Source of the DNA: Pieris napi | Lineage: Eukaryota > Arthropoda > Insecta > Lepidoptera > Pieridae | Length of the DNA stretch: 64,000 nucleotides | Reading direction: 5' to 3' | Assembly: GCF_905475465.1 (NCBI RefSeq) | Contig: NC_062239.1 | Span: 11,904,001 to 11,968,000, forward strand | Shown: positions 1-12,002 of the stretch, in pieces | How the letters are laid out: each line of letters opens with the position of its first letter | Position numbering within the stretch: position 1 is the first letter of the stretch | Made by a program: the position numbers and the translations under genes | Notes under the pieces: generated by a model | What the model was told of the DNA's origin: nothing | What the model saw: only the letters and a program-made list of their open reading frames with translations | Databases searched by the model: none

Positions 1-76
1 CAAAAAGTTCATATTTAGTTGATCGATTAAAAGGTCGTGTTTATTCATTAAAGCATAAATTTTGGGAATTTATTTC

Positions 77-430
77 TTAAAAACAATACTCGAAATAATC
101 GAACAATAAAATTAAAAACGAAGGGTCGATAATTCCTCGCGCTGACATCGCAGCCCATACAGTCACTATAGGCGAATGAAGGGGTTTCTGATGCTTGCGT
201 TTCGGATTTGTTCGCCAGTGGCGGCAATTCTGCTTATTTACGTATCCATTATGATGAAAATGAGCTTCACCCGAAAACAAAATGTAGGTAAACGTTGAAA
301 AGCGCTCAGTTACCTGATTTACTAAGTCAAATCTATGACTGGCATCTTGGTGCTTTAATTCTTGCATCAATTGAATTTTGTACGGGTAGCTTTAGATCTT
401 TGCGTAAAATGCGGTTAATGAATATCTATG
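77..430 (-). pseudogene. DDE transposase remnant (Tc1/mariner-like)
   Basis: Read on the minus strand, this piece resembles the central part of the DDE transposases that are common in arthropod genomes. Near 430 it has ILRKDLKL, then after a frameshift MQELK, then EAHFHHNGYVNKQNCR, then KPLHSP and VTVW. The first catalytic aspartate, expected in an FSDEAHF context, is glycine here (FSGEAHF), and the product stops soon after GIIDPSF. It is therefore a dead fragment. Assignment to the wider Tc1/mariner group is by motif resemblance only. Confidence 0.7.
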
Positions 431-539
431 CAATTTTAAAGCACCAGCGTAAATAAAGCGTAAATGTAAACTTTATTTTGGGACACCTGTTACAACAGGG
501 GGCAACCGGGCTAAGGGCACACACGGGCTTCTTGCTCAT

Positions 540-660
540 CCACCATCCACTGTGGAACATAGCAATGTGTGCTATAGGTGTGGAAAAGTGGGACACAAAC
601 TGCCGCCACATGTGCGATCGAGAACATGCCGGCGAATCACGGGGTCTCTTGTTCAAGGAA
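540..660 (+). pseudogene. Possible zinc-knuckle remnant of a retroelement
   Basis: One frame reads CYRCGKVGHK at 570-599, the CX2CX4H start of a CCHC zinc knuckle as found in retroelement gag or ORF1 proteins. The fourth ligand is not in the usual place and no other domain is recognisable, so this is only a weak trace. Confidence 0.3.
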
Positions 661-759
661 AACTTCAAGTTTCCCCAACAGTGACGTGATTGGTGGGAGA
701 GGTTTATTGGGAAGGGCTGTTATAGCGAGTCCAAATTCCATTCCCATCTATAAAAAAAG

Positions 760-860
760 GGGGGCAACCGGATAGGGCATCAGCTCACCTGATGTTTAGT
801 GATACCGTCGTCACAAGTGCAAGTGCGTGACCTTGTAATTGGCACGCTCTTTTCTTTACA
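760..860 (-). mobile_element. LINE 3' end fragment, family A
   Basis: This degenerate copy of a recurrent repeat matches the copies near 7.5, 8.5, 12.4, 17.5, 19.1, 41.4 and 57.2 kb. The shared text includes the complement of CTCACCTGATGTT and GGTACGCTCTTTTCTT. Longer copies show that the repeat is the C-terminus and 3' tail of a non-LTR retrotransposon, so the element reads on the minus strand here. Confidence 0.6.
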
Positions 861-1371
861 GTACATTGCATTGCATTAGCATGTCAAACGTGTTTAATGA
901 AAAATATTGTGTTTATAGATCGACCTACTAAAGCATACGCCCTTCATGAATCAGCCACGTGATAATGCAAGTTGACGCAACGGGGTCAATGGCCTGTCTA
1001 AAATTGGCCACAACTCACCAACATAGCCCACGAGAACTTGTTTCTTGTATTTCGTAACTCAAGAGTTATTTGTGAAGTAAACGCCTAGAGTATACTCACT
1101 CCAAGATAGTAATGCTTAACTAAAAATGAGTGATGCTGGTGACAGCAACTGCTGCGTTGGGCCAATTTTTGATTAAAATGATTGTGTTTGTTTTATATAT
1201 ATGTATGTGTGTGTTTGCTTGTGTGTGTTTCAAATAAAAGTAATTTTTTTCTTACTTCCTAAATCGAATCCATGAGTATCCAAATGATGTCATACAGAAT
1301 GTTATCTGTGTTCGTACGTAAATATAGTTTTATCGAAAATACTTAGTTCCAGGTACTAAAGACCTCTGATT

Positions 1372-1596
1372 TGTCGGTCCTGGGGTCGTAGGTTCGATCC
1401 CCGGCTGTGCCGTATTAGAATGTCTATGTGCGCATTTAACATTAGCTCGAACGATGGAAGAAAACATTGTGAGGAAATGTGGCTTTAGACTTAAAAAGTC
1501 GATGGCGTGTGTCAGGCACAGGTGGCTTACAATAGATCATGAAACAGATACAGAGATCTGAAGCCCAGACCTGAAAGGGTTGTAGCTCCACCGATT
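1372..1596 (+). mobile_element. tRNA-derived SINE, family 1
   Basis: The copy contains a Pol III B box (GGTTCGATCCCCGG at 1391), then the family body (CGCATTTAACATT, then GGCGTGTGTCAGGCAC) and the tail GGTTGTAGC. The A-box end is eroded. The same family appears eight more times in the window, and the best copy is at 57615. Confidence 0.8.
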
Positions 1597-2128
1597 TATT
1601 TATTTTATTTATCACGGGAAGAAATATTATTAGATCGAAATAAATATCATGAAACACGAGTTTCAATAATTAATTAATAAGTCCATTTAACATCAAAATT
1701 CGCGAGATATAGCTAATTTTCAACACTGTTAATGAATATTTCACTTATCCTCTGTGCTTTATAAGCTAGCGGAACGATATTACTCAAGTGCCTTCTAATT
1801 GAAGTTTAATTTTAAAATTTATATTGAATTAATTATCTCTACTATAGACTCAACATTTCAAGGAAGGTATTTTTATTGTATTAAATTTGTGCTTATAATT
1901 AATGTTACATTGTATGTAGCCACTTGAGTAAATATATTATAATTGTATTACTGCAAGTGTGAAATGCTTCAATATTCAATTTGTATAATGGATATTACCA
2001 ATAGGATTTATAAAATATTCATTCGTACATTGAAGGACAATATCTTTAGATATTAGAACCCATAAATCGTAACCTATTTGCCTTACGAACATAGAAGGCC
2101 AATATCAAAAGTTATAGTGCCACTGGAG

Positions 2129-2624
2129 TCTAGGGATGCCCGATGATCATCGATGTTTTGAGATCGATGTTGCTATACCAAAAATATCGTAACATCGATG
2201 TTAACTGAATCGGACTTCGATGCTAACACACGGCCCGACCAATGCAACTTACGAAACAAATTATGTCTTCTATGAACGTATCCACAAATCAGGTTTATTA
2301 AAATTTTGAACGCGTATTCGTTCTTTGCGCCCAGGTAGTAGTAGTCTCGCTCGCTCTTTCTCTCTTACACTTCCTCACTACTCTTTATCAACAAAGAAAT
2401 ATATTAAAAGGTTCTTCTTTATCAACATTACTTTTCATTCAGTCAGTTAATAAAAAATATCGGAATATGTAATAATTTGATCTGTTTCTTAATAAATTTC
2501 GAACCATTTCACTATATTTTATTTCTTTATCAATTATTAATGCAAAAGTCATCGATGTTCGGTTTTCGATAAATATCGAACATCGATGTCAATATCGATG
2601 TCTTTCTAACATAGATCATCCCTA
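2129..2624. mobile_element. hAT-like non-autonomous DNA element
   Basis: The ends TAGGGATG and CATCCCTA form short inverted repeats. The flanks are CACTGGAG on the left and CACTGGAC on the right, a 7-of-8 match that fits the 8-bp target duplication of hAT transposons. About six copies of ATCGATGT cluster near the two ends, as subterminal transposase-binding repeats often do. There is no coding sequence. Confidence 0.65.
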
Positions 2625-3042
2625 CACTGGACTATCATAGAAAAATATTAAAAAAGAAATCTACCAATTATCTAACATACGCTAAAATATTTCATTTTGA
2701 CTACTAAATCGTAGTCAGAATTGACTAAAGATTACCCTTGCGTGTTGCCATGGTTACCAGTTACGCTTCAAAAAACCCCAAATTACAGCTGAAGTGCTTT
2801 TTTTGTATCTTCACGCACTAGCTCCTCTGTTTAAAATAATTCGGATTTGATTTATGCCATCGTCTTCCACTGCGCTAATAATATCTTCATATATAAACTT
2901 AGAAGGAAGTTCTAATACATTTTCGAGGTCATTTTTCTTTTTTGTACCTAAGATTGATCATAATGAAATCTTATTAATTGTTACACATGCTGTGTTAGTA
3001 TATATGTATATGTACCTCTTTCTTTTTCGCATTAAAAATTCG

Positions 3043-3170
3043 CGCCGGCTTGCCATAGACACAAGTCGACGGCGTATACGTCACAGGTGATCACCTATTA
3101 CATTGATAAATGATCATGAACAGTTAGAAAAATTTAGGACCAGACTTTTAAAAGGTTGTAGCGCCACTGG
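3043..3170 (+). mobile_element. SINE family 1 fragment (3' half)
   Basis: This fragment has only the 3' half of the SINE: GCCGGCTTGCC, GTCGACGGCGT, GGTGATCACCTA and the terminal GGTTGTAGCGCCACTGG. The tRNA-like head is missing. Confidence 0.7.
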
Positions 3171-3207
3171 TTTACTATTTTAAATAGCTCCTGTTAGCTG
3201 ACAAATG

Positions 3208-3753
3208 CAGTGTAAACTCTTTATTACGAATTTCAAGGGACCCAGATTTTTTCGTTATAGAGAGTGGTTATAAAAGGAGGAAGGAGAAAAAAATAGAATT
3301 TAATCAATTACAATAATTTCTAATTGTATTACTATAGGTAAATATATGTTTACTGGCCATCTTGACAGTTTCAAAGTTTGTTTACGACTGATAATACACG
3401 ATAGGTGACGGTGGTGCGTTTAGTAACTGAGACAGAAATTTCCTACAGGTAATGTAATGTAACAATGTAATCTAAGAATAATGCAATACAACATTAACAA
3501 AAGCGAGACGGCTGTTTTTGACCTCAGGTGTCTTTCTTAGAAATTTCGGCACCTCAAAAGGTTAGTTTTGCAAGCTGATTATAAAAACAATTACACTTAA
3601 GTATGTTGCTGATATCTAAATATGAAAATATTTTTTTGTTATAGAGAATGGCTGTTGCGTTATAAAGAGTCATTATATGGGTTTTGTGTTAAACCAAACA
3701 AATTTAACTAATTTTTCCTTATGGAGAATTTGTCCTTATAACGCTATACACTG
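3208..3753. mobile_element. Possible pogo/Tc1-like non-autonomous element
   Basis: The segment starts with CAGTGTAAACTCTTTAT and ends with the complement of CAGTGTATAGCGTTATAA. Internal sequence repeats the GTTATA(G/A)AGA motif. CAGTGTA-type ends resemble pogo-like elements. The inverted repeats are imperfect and no transposase is present. Confidence 0.45.
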
Positions 3754-4008
3754 TAAATAAATAATAATATTACTTTGACTTTACATCAAAAACAAACAAG
3801 GCACTATCTAGAGTCTACGCTTTATAATAAGGCCAAAACTATTATCAGCTATAAATAACGTCAATAACATTTAACACTATAATTGCGCTAGGTCCAATGT
3901 AATCATCTGTTTCGCAAAAAAAGGAACTACCCACAATCGTAAGTTGAATACACTTTCACTCGATTGCAAAGTGGTTAGCTCTCCTCAGGAAATTATATAT
4001 CTTCTTTA

Positions 4009-4782
4009 TAGACCAGTGCAGATAGCCTTTAAAAATAATAAAAAGTGAAAAAAATTACAGTAGGGTGAAACCCATTAGAAAAGCAGGGGAATATGATCAA
4101 AATGAAAGGAAAAATAAATTACGGTCGATCTGAGGTCGGGAAGGGGTAGGGGGGGAGTTTTAAGGGTAAAAAACGGTTTATCTCGATTTCCGGCAAAACT
4201 AAAAGTCCTATCGAAGAAAACTAAATGGCAAAGTTGTAGGTCATAAAAAGATCTACAACTTTTGTATTCACACATTTTTCACATAACCTCAAAATTTATG
4301 TGAAAAATTCAAAAAACCAACTTTTTGGTTTTTTATTTCTATCTTTTACAAAATTTTTTTTTTTTTAACGAAATTTGGTGAAAACTTACCTTATTATGTC
4401 CCAAATATACTGTAATTTATTTGATTAAAAATATTTATTTTTTCACCTTATTTTGAATTAATATCGAAAAAACACCCTAATTTTCAATCGAAAATTCTGA
4501 CGTCAAAATTTCAGCTTTTTTTCAAAAAATTGGTGTGCTTTCAGTTCGTTGAAATCTCTACTTTCCTATGGAAAAAAATATATATATATATTACCATAGT
4601 AAATCTTCTCAGAAAATGCAAAAAATCGTATGCAGTAACGCCCAGACCCGTCATCCCCTTCCCGACCTCAGATCGACCGTAATTTATTTTTCCTTTCATT
4701 TTGATCATATTCCCCTGCTTTTGTAATGGGTTTCATCCTACTGTAATTTTTTTTGGTTTCAAAAATTATCGGCACTGGTCTA
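4009..4782. mobile_element. Non-autonomous DNA element with ~140-bp inverted repeats
   Basis: Positions 4009-4150 and 4648-4782 are long, nearly matching inverted repeats that begin TAGACCAGTGC and include AAATTACGGTCGATCTGAGG. The element is flanked by TTA on both sides (4006-4008 and 4783-4785). There is no coding capacity. The TAGACCA terminus and TTA flank are shared with the larger element at 31570-33786. Confidence 0.75.
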
Positions 4783-4789
4783 TTAATAG

Positions 4790-6380
4790 AAATCTTTATC
4801 GAATTAAAAAGCGTGTTTCAGAATTCTATATAAAATACGTTTCCCTCGCAAAGTAGCTGAATCTAAAAATGTAGCACCAGCTTGACTCCTGAGATACGGG
4901 AAATAGAAGAGATTTTTGGAAGATGACCAGGTAAACTTCACTTTTTGACACATCTAAATATAATGTGTCAGAACTTAATACAAAATTTTTAAAACAGAAT
5001 AAAGAGATCATATATTTCGCAGCTATCACGATTTTTATAGGAAATTTCATTGTCGTTTTTAGTATTTTACTTATTGAAGTGAAACTGCGTGAAGGGTCCA
5101 ATTTTTACGGATGAAACTTGCGTTTTTGTCAAGAAAAGGGAGAAAGCGATTAAGACCGATTGAGAGACAGTGAGAAGGGCGAAATACCTCGTCATGATCT
5201 ATGTTGGATTAGAAAAAATCCAAAATCCACTTTTTATCATATTTCTAAAATCTAAATGCTTCTAAAATTCTAAATTCTAATGTAGCCGTAATATTTGGTC
5301 AAAGTAGATCATGACGATTTTTTGTTTCCGATAATGTCCAAAGAGGTCGTATGTACTTGTATAGAAGTGTCACTTAGATTTATGAACCCTTAAATAAGCC
5401 AAGTTAGTTTTAGTAAACACAACAGCACAACTCCTAATTTTATGTTAGTTATAAGCTCATATTTTAAACGATTAAATTCAGTTGTTACCCAGCTTCAAAC
5501 AAAGTGTTTCATTTAAAATATTTTATCAGAACATATCTATAACAACCACCACCGAACATAACTTTTTGTACAACGCATGGATCGATTATCACTGAATGAC
5601 AATACAAAATTTTCCTGTTTATTATGTTTATACGTACGTACGCACGTTACGTAATACATACGGCACAATATCGACTTCTATAAAACAACGTATCGTTACC
5701 TTGAACGAGCGTTGTTATTTAATGTATATTATAATAATAAATAGTAAAATCTTTATTCATAACAGAAATATGGGTGTTACAAAATGGATTTTACCCTAAT
5801 CCCCAGACCAGTGACGCCCCTGTGTTGTGGGTGACTAGACAACAATTATTAGGTGTATGTTTAAAACATTTCTTTATGTATATGTGAATGGATTTGTGTG
5901 TATAATGCACTCTGTATTTGAGAGTGTTCAGTTGTTATAAGCGTGCGCTGTAACCGTGTTTTGGAACCTCAAGAGTCATGGCAAAATACGTAATAAGATC
6001 TCTGTGGAATCGAAAATTTTGTTTTGTTAGCACAACGCTATTAAATTCTTTTTGATCAATAAATTAAATGCAGTGATGCGTCCGCCCCATAACCAAGCTA
6101 TTGCATATTAAAATCTTCATAATTTCCAGCTATTTATTTTTGAAATTCATACATACAACGCGATAATAGGCCTATTAATAAACCAATCATACCCAACTCA
6201 TATTATTGCTTTGTACAATATTTTGCTAATATATTACTAAAATGAAAAACATAATTTTTCACAAATGTTAATCATTATATGAGTTTTTCAGATGTCATGG
6301 TTTTACTAATAGAGAAATATTATATTTCTTTAAAAAATTAAATGTTATGCAAATTAAAATGCAGTCTGCAACTGTTTGAA
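4790..6380. other. Intergenic, no gene seen
   Basis: This AT-rich stretch has only short open frames without recognisable domains. Around 5070-5190, text such as GAAGTGAAACT followed by GAGAGACAGTGAGAAG resembles part of the palindromic element at 29784-30380 and may be an old relic of it. Confidence 0.5.
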
Positions 6381-6628
6381 CGCTACCAAAATCCTTTTAA
6401 GGTCTGGGCCTTAGATTTCCGATCTGTTTCATAATCATTCGTCTAACAGGCAAGTAGGTGATCAGCCTCCTGTGCCTGACACACGCCTTCATCTTTTTGG
6501 GTCTAATGCAACATTCCCTCACGATGTTTCCCTTCACCGTTCGAGCGAATGATAAATGTATACATAGAAAGAAAGTCCAGACCTAATTATGAGAGTCGCT
6601 CGCTGAAGCCACTAGGCCAACACTGCTC
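6381..6628 (-). mobile_element. SINE family 1 copy, B box deleted
   Basis: On the minus strand the copy keeps the A-box head (GTTGGCCTAGTGGCTTCAGC), the body and the tail. The stretch that should hold the B box, between the GAGAGTCGC-like text and GACTTTCTTTC, is missing, so the internal promoter is broken. Confidence 0.75.
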
Positions 6629-7025
6629 CATACGGTACGAAAACCGGAGACAAAACAGCAAAAAGAATCCAAACAAATATATATTAATGATAACGACTAT
6701 TAATTTATGGACAAGATTTACCGTTTGCCACCGCTGTTACCGTTTAATCCGGTCGATACAAAATTTTGAATTTTAATCATTTAATCATATTAAGTTTATT
6801 TATTAATTTCCGTAGATAAATTCAACTTATAGATTAAAGATCGACTATGAAAAACCGTGATATCGAAACGTGCCAATCTCAGGGTCGTGTCTATAGCTGT
6901 ATATGTATAAACACGTCTTCGTGAATTATGACGCAAAACAGCAGCATAAAACAACAAACATGATCTGTGCCCACCTCAGTCTAGTTTTTATTATAGAATA
7001 AAGAAAACTTGTTGAAATCTTTTTT

Positions 7026-7279
7026 TGACGACTCATTGGTCTAGTGGTTAGTACCCCTAACTGCGAATCCATGGGTCCTGGGTTCGATCCCCGGCGGAGA
7101 CGAACATCGATGTGATGAGCATTTGGTGTTGTGCTTAGGTCTTGGGTGTTTAAATATGTATTTATATGTCTATCTATCTATAATATGTATGTATATCCGT
7201 TGCCTAGTACACATAACACAAGCTTCACCAGCTTAGCATGGGACTAGGTCAATTGGTGTGAATTGTCTTTAAAAAAAAA
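7026..7279 (+). mobile_element. tRNA-derived SINE, family 2
   Basis: A tRNA-like head has an A box (TTGGTCTAGTGGTTAG) and a B box (GGGTTCGATCCCCGG). It is followed by an unrelated body with CAAGCTTCACCAGCTTAGC and GGTCAATTGGTGTGAATTG, then a poly-A tail at about 7270. The acceptor arms do not pair, so it is not a functional tRNA gene. Confidence 0.75.
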
Positions 7280-7306
7280 TCTTTGAAATTTAATGTCATT
7301 TGATAC

Positions 7307-7400
7307 CATAGACAATCACAGCCGAAGACACATTTCCAGAAGGCTCGTGAGTGCTTTACCGGAAGTTACGGCTCTATTCTTGAAAGAATTTAAGTCGTAA
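7307..7400 (-). mobile_element. LINE family A, short degenerate piece
   Basis: The piece shares CAGAAGGCTCGTGAGTGC and TTCTTGAAAGAA-like text with family A. It is poorly preserved. Confidence 0.45.
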
Positions 7401-7496
7401 TGGTTCTGATATACCTAGACGAGCAGCCTTGTTAGAGTGGCAAAAAATATCTCCGACTTATAAGAAAGAATAAACAAATGTTTTTTTTTAATCTAA

Positions 7497-7600
7497 TATA
7501 AGGCAAACGGGCAGGAGGCTCATCTGATGTTAAGCGATATCGCCGCCCATGGACAATCACAGTGCCAGAAGGCTCGCAAGTGCGTTGCCGGCATTTCAAC
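7497..7600 (-). mobile_element. LINE family A 3' end
   Basis: The plus strand reads GGCAAACGGGCAGGAGGCTC through CTCGCAAGTGCGTTGCCGG, which is the complement of the 3' end of LINE family A. The element therefore ends to the left, next to a T-rich run at about 7481. Confidence 0.75.
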
Positions 7601-7929
7601 CACACGCTAGGATTCCCTGTGTCGTGGGTTAATCTCTTCCTTTTGAAATGTTAACTGTACTTCACTTTATGACTCCTATATAACACAAATTTATAATTAA
7701 ACTATTTTTGCACAGTAAAAATATTTTCTGTATCAGCATAGAACAGGTTGACAAGTCGTTGTTTAAGATTGTTAGTGAATGTATAAAGTCTTGAATCGAA
7801 AGTAATAATTTGGTTTTCGAGAAAGTGGTTAAAGATGAAAGCGCCTTTTTTGGGTAGCTTATAGCTTTGCGTTCTTTGTGGCGTTTCCAAAAACGTCGAC
7901 AAATTGCCAAGCCTAACATGGAGCACAAA

Positions 7930-8245
7930 CTTGGATTTGCAATACCAAAACGATAGCCAAAATGCGTTAGTGCCGGCGTGCGATAGAAAGAAGTATTCTG
8001 GGAATTTACGCGACAAACAGAAAAGATAATATTCGCAGGCAACTTAAATGTAGATGGGAAGGGCAAGTAGCTGTTATACAGATGGTTTAAAACAGTAATT
8101 GAATGGACTAGTCAGAAAGGAAGAAGGAACAAGCTGTTAGGAAGCGTTCTCCCGGACAGGGGCCGCATTAGTAAAACTTTTATTTATATCTATTTTTGTT
8201 AAATCAATCAGATGTAAATGAATAAAGGCTAATTATTATTATAGC
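7930..8245 (+). pseudogene. Decayed LINE C-terminal piece
   Basis: One frame near 7980-8070 reads ERSILGIYATNRKDNIRRQ, resembling the ERSMLGVSLRDRIRN-type segment that follows the reverse transcriptase in RTE-like elements. A tail with AATAAAGGCTAATTATTATT follows at about 8220, similar to the tail of the LINE copy at 24.9 kb. Frames are broken. Confidence 0.4.
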
Positions 8246-8432
8246 TTTATAACCGTTATCTTTTACGTGTCGTCATTTATTATCTTGCATTTAATGAAAC
8301 TAAGCAAATTTTAATTTCTTCTCGGTACACTGCGCAAGTCGTTCTATGAAAGCTTTATATGCAATTTCTTGTTTGTATTTTATCTCTATTATTCGGAGAA
8401 CGACAATACAATGTGGCACATAAACTAGTTAT

Positions 8433-8540
8433 ATTCCTTTAAGAAAAGAGCCGGCAACGCACTTGCCCTCTGCAATGTCTATGGACGGCGGTATCACTTA
8501 ACATCAGGTGAGCCTTCTGCCCGTTTGGTTTACGTAAAAA
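8433..8540 (+). mobile_element. LINE family A 3' end
   Basis: Plus-strand text AAGAAAAGAGCCGGCAACGC through TCACTTAACATCAGGTGAGC and CCCGTTTGG matches the 3' end of family A in sense orientation. Confidence 0.7.
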
Positions 8541-9585
8541 TATATTGACATTAGAAAAAAACGAGCTTTTTCTTAAACACGCGAAAATAAGATAATACGA
8601 GTTAGGTAACCAAAAAATTAATATTTTTATTTTTTTAAAGTAATCAATTCGTATTCTTAGTTGGCCTTAGGCCATAGGGCTAATAAAAATATATGTTTTC
8701 CGATGCTTTTTATCGCGCCTTTTCCCTACCATGTTCTATAATACGCACCTTGAATATTATTGCATATATTTAGTTGCACACTGTCTGAATTCACAATTAA
8801 ATTAAAACATAATTTGTAATAAAAAGGTTTAGGTTTTATGTTATCTTGTTTTGTTTATATTACTAGTTAATTTTTTACATTAATAAGTTTTCTATTGTAG
8901 TATTAAGTTACTGTAAAAATAGGAAATAAATAAATAAAAATTAGCCACCTAATCCCACTTGTATCAAACATTCCAAATAGTATAAATGTTCGACGTATTT
9001 AAGACTAAACCAACAAATACATTTATCGTCTGAAATGTGTACTAGGGTCAAGGTGATTTAAAAACCACTATTACTCTTATAACAAAAGAATAAATAAATA
9101 CTAATTATTTAAATACTATAAAATGAAATGCTATGCTAATCCTGCCTGCAGCTAACTCCGACTAGTTAGGTAATCGACGAGCTTATTAAACTTAGTAAAG
9201 CATAATGTATTTGATACAGATGTGAAACTCCATTCGTGACACTATTAAGTTCGATCTACTGAGTTCAGGGGTTTAACTTGACTTAATGTCCTTAAACATA
9301 CTCGTGAACGGGTGCTACTTGTGGTGACTGGTCGGAATTGAATTCGTGTATGCGGTGATGTTAGTTATTTCGACTATGTATTTGCGTGTTGTTCCCACCA
9401 GTATGTAAGTGCGTGCTCCTTATCCTCCTTATTTCACCATGCCTACTGTTGATAGAGGACAAATCATTGTTTTTTTAATGTTTTTATTATAAACTATTAA
9501 TTACGTAAAAATGTCACGTGGAAAATGGTGTAATGATTCCAGCTCCTTACAAAAAAATTATAAAACAATAAACATGGCGATTAAT
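8541..9585. other. Intergenic, no gene seen
   Basis: This is AT-rich sequence with no open frame of note and no repeat that I recognise. Confidence 0.5.
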
Positions 9586-9745
9586 AAGAGTGGCGGAGAG
9601 TTTATTGCCAGTTCTTCTCGTCCGTCCTACGCCCTTGATTTGAAAACTGGCAGTAAATGTAAAATTAGAAGCATTTAATATGTATTTCTATAGTGACGTT
9701 CATAAGTGTATATTATTTTACCTATATAAATGATTTTGTGTTTTG
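9586..9745 (+). mobile_element. Repeat family C (LINE-like 3' tail)
   Basis: The segment shares GTGGCGGAGAGTTTATTGCC, CTACGCCCTTGA, GGCAGTAAATGTAAA and GACGTTCATAAGTGTA with the segments at 15.9 and 17.7 kb, and ends in TTACCTATATAAATGA. It is probably the 3' untranslated tail of a non-LTR element, by its shared 3' end and variable 5' extent. Confidence 0.55.
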
Positions 9746-9749
9746 AATA

Positions 9750-10210
9750 ACCCCTGGCCCTGCCCTGCCCCATGCCAGAGGGAGTCCTCGGTGACTCTCC
9801 ATCGCGTTCGGTCTTGAGCCTCGTATTTCACCTCGCTCCAAGTCTTTCCGGCCCTCTTCGCCTCATCTGCAACTGTACGACGTCAGGTTTGCTTTGCTTG
9901 GGACGGCCACGCTTCCGCTTTCTTTGCGGGTTCCAATCCAGCGCCTGCTTGGAAATATCATTAGGATCCCTTCGGAGTGTATGGCCTATCCACTTTCACT
10001 TGCGTCGCTTGATCTACTGGCTAATCGGGTTTTCTCGGCACCGCTCCTAACGTTGCTCGTTAGAGATCTTCTAGGGCCAGATACCCAGAATACGATGAAG
10101 ACAGCGGTCGACGAAGACTTGGAGTCGGTGATGCACAGTTTTGACGTTGGATCCGAATATTTAAACCTTGACGCGTCAACATCCGTGATTGCCATACAGG
10201 CCGAAGATTT
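9750..10210 (-). pseudogene. RTE-like LINE C-terminal fragment, frameshifted
   Basis: On the minus strand, frames can be stitched through the region after the reverse transcriptase: LQVFVDRCLHRILGI, KWIGHTLRRDPNDISKQAL, WNPQRKRKRGRPKQ, then a frame change and AQDRTRW. These are hallmarks of RTE-type endonuclease/reverse transcriptase C-termini. Several stops and frameshifts show it is dead. Family C abuts it on the opposite strand. Confidence 0.7.
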
Positions 10211-10449
10211 GCGAAGCTCGCTTTGTTTACAAATATTTTTGTATTTTAATAATGTTGGATTACAAACAATGAAGGCCAAATTCAAACCTTTATTTGAACG
10301 GAATATCAATACGTTCGGGGACGGAAAACATGACATCGCACACAACAAATAATGCATAATAAACCGAGGTGTTGTAAAAAATCGAGAGCCTTTTTATTAA
10401 TATTTGTGAGAATGGTTATTAGGTATTAAATTGAAGATAACATGGAAAT

Positions 10450-10715
10450 CAGTAGCGCTACAACCTTTTTAGGTCTGGCCCTCAGATGTCTGTATCTGTT
10501 TTATGATCATTTTTATCTAATAGGCAAGTAGGTGATCAGCTTTCTGTACCACACACCGTCGACTTTTTGAGTCTAAGGCAAGTCGGTTTTCTCACGATGT
10601 TTTCCTTCACCGTCCGAATGTTAAATGCGCAAGTCCATTGGTGCACAGCCGGGGATCGAACCTACGACCTAAGGGATGAGAATTGCACGCTGAAGCCACT
10701 AAGCCACCACTGCTC
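10450..10715 (-). mobile_element. SINE family 1, near full length
   Basis: The minus strand has the A-box head, the B box (GGTTCGATCCCCGG complement at about 10655), the GACGGTGTGTGGTAC body and the GGTTGTAGCGCTAC end. Confidence 0.8.
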
Positions 10716-10985
10716 AATATAGAAATAAGCAATTTTTATTCAGTCTTTACTTATAGAACTTCGATAAAGATATATTCAGTCCTTTACAGACATTCTAGAT
10801 TATTTATTTTTATATTAGATAGACATTGATAAAATATAAATTGTATTTATATCAAATTTGCAATTGATAAGCACTAATTGATAAGAGATTTGAGACTTAT
10901 AATATTTATTAATGTTAATCTGAATAGTACACAAAACCAACATTTTATTTTTGACCTCAGCAGACTTTTATATATTTTCTTCTTC

Positions 10986-11996
10986 TTATAGTGCCATCTC
11001 CTTCCGAAGGTTGGCGATCATCATGGCTATTTTAATTTTGGATGCCGCGCTTCTAAACAATGACTTGGTGCTTTGACCAAACCATTGTCTCAAGTTTTTT
11101 AACCAGGACGTGCGTCTGCGGCCAGGTCTCCTTCTACCTGCCACTTTGCCTTGTAAGATTAGTTGAAGGAGCTCATATTTTTTGGAGTTGCGTAAAACGT
11201 GTCCGAAATACTCAAGTTTCCTTTTCTTAACCGTCATAAGCACTTCTTTGTTCTTCTGCATTCTGTCCAGCACGGTTGTATTTCGTATGCGGTCTGTCCA
11301 AGATATTTTAAGCATACGTCGATAAACCCACATCTCAAACGCTTCCAGTTTTTTGGACATAGTCTCTGTCAGCGTCCAAGATTCTACGCCGTAGAGCAGC
11401 ACAGAGAAGACGTAACATCGCGCAATGCGAGTTCTAAGCTGTAAATTTAGGCGCTTGTCACAAAGTACTTTTTTTAGTTTTGAAAAGGCGTTCCGAGCTT
11501 GTTCAATTCTGCAGCGGATTTCGATGCTATGGTCACCCTTTTCATCAATCACTGTGCCTAGATATCGTATTTTCGAGACACGTTCCAAGGTCTGATTGTT
11601 GAGGTATATATGTTGCGTGAAAAGCTCCGGTGTTCGGCTTATTGTCATATATTTTGACTTTTGCGCATTGATGCTAATACCAAATTTAGAACTCACAGCG
11701 GCAACTGAATTGACTAAATTCTGTAGACCATCGAGGCTCTCTGCGATTAAGATCGTGTCATCAGCGTATCTCAAGTTATTCAGCAGTTTGCCATTAATTG
11801 CTATGCCATGTTGACAATTATCTAGGGCTTCTGAAAATATTGCATCGGCATACAAGTTAAATAGCAAAGGTGATAAAATGCAACCTTGACGCACACCTCT
11901 CTGAATCTCGATATATGAAGAATGTTTGCTGTTTACCCTTATATTAGCACTTATATATTTTATATATTTTAAGAATTTTAATATAGATGCAGTATA
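10986..11996 (-). pseudogene. 5'-truncated LINE reverse transcriptase (RTE-like)
   Basis: An open minus-strand frame runs from a stop at 11997-11999 to a stop at 10986. It covers the second half of a non-LTR reverse transcriptase: GVRQGCILSP (fingers/palm motif), LRYADDTILIA (catalytic YADD), YLGTVIDEKGD, then the C-terminal segment LLYGVESWTL and RRMLKISW, and the basic KVAGRRRPGRRR. The endonuclease and N-terminal half are absent, which is typical of 5' truncation. The frame is intact and the active-site aspartates are kept, so the insertion may be fairly young. It has no initiation codon at its start, so it is not a working gene. Confidence 0.85.
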
Positions 11997-12002
11997 TTAT
12001 AT

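Noticed and set aside
7026..7105. Possible true tRNA gene
   Set aside because: A and B boxes are present, but the acceptor stem does not pair and the sequence continues into a repeat body with a poly-A tail, so it is a SINE head.
7662..8066. 134-residue minus-strand open frame
   Set aside because: It is antisense to a decayed LINE segment whose plus-strand frame shows reverse-transcriptase-tail motifs; the minus frame has no domain.
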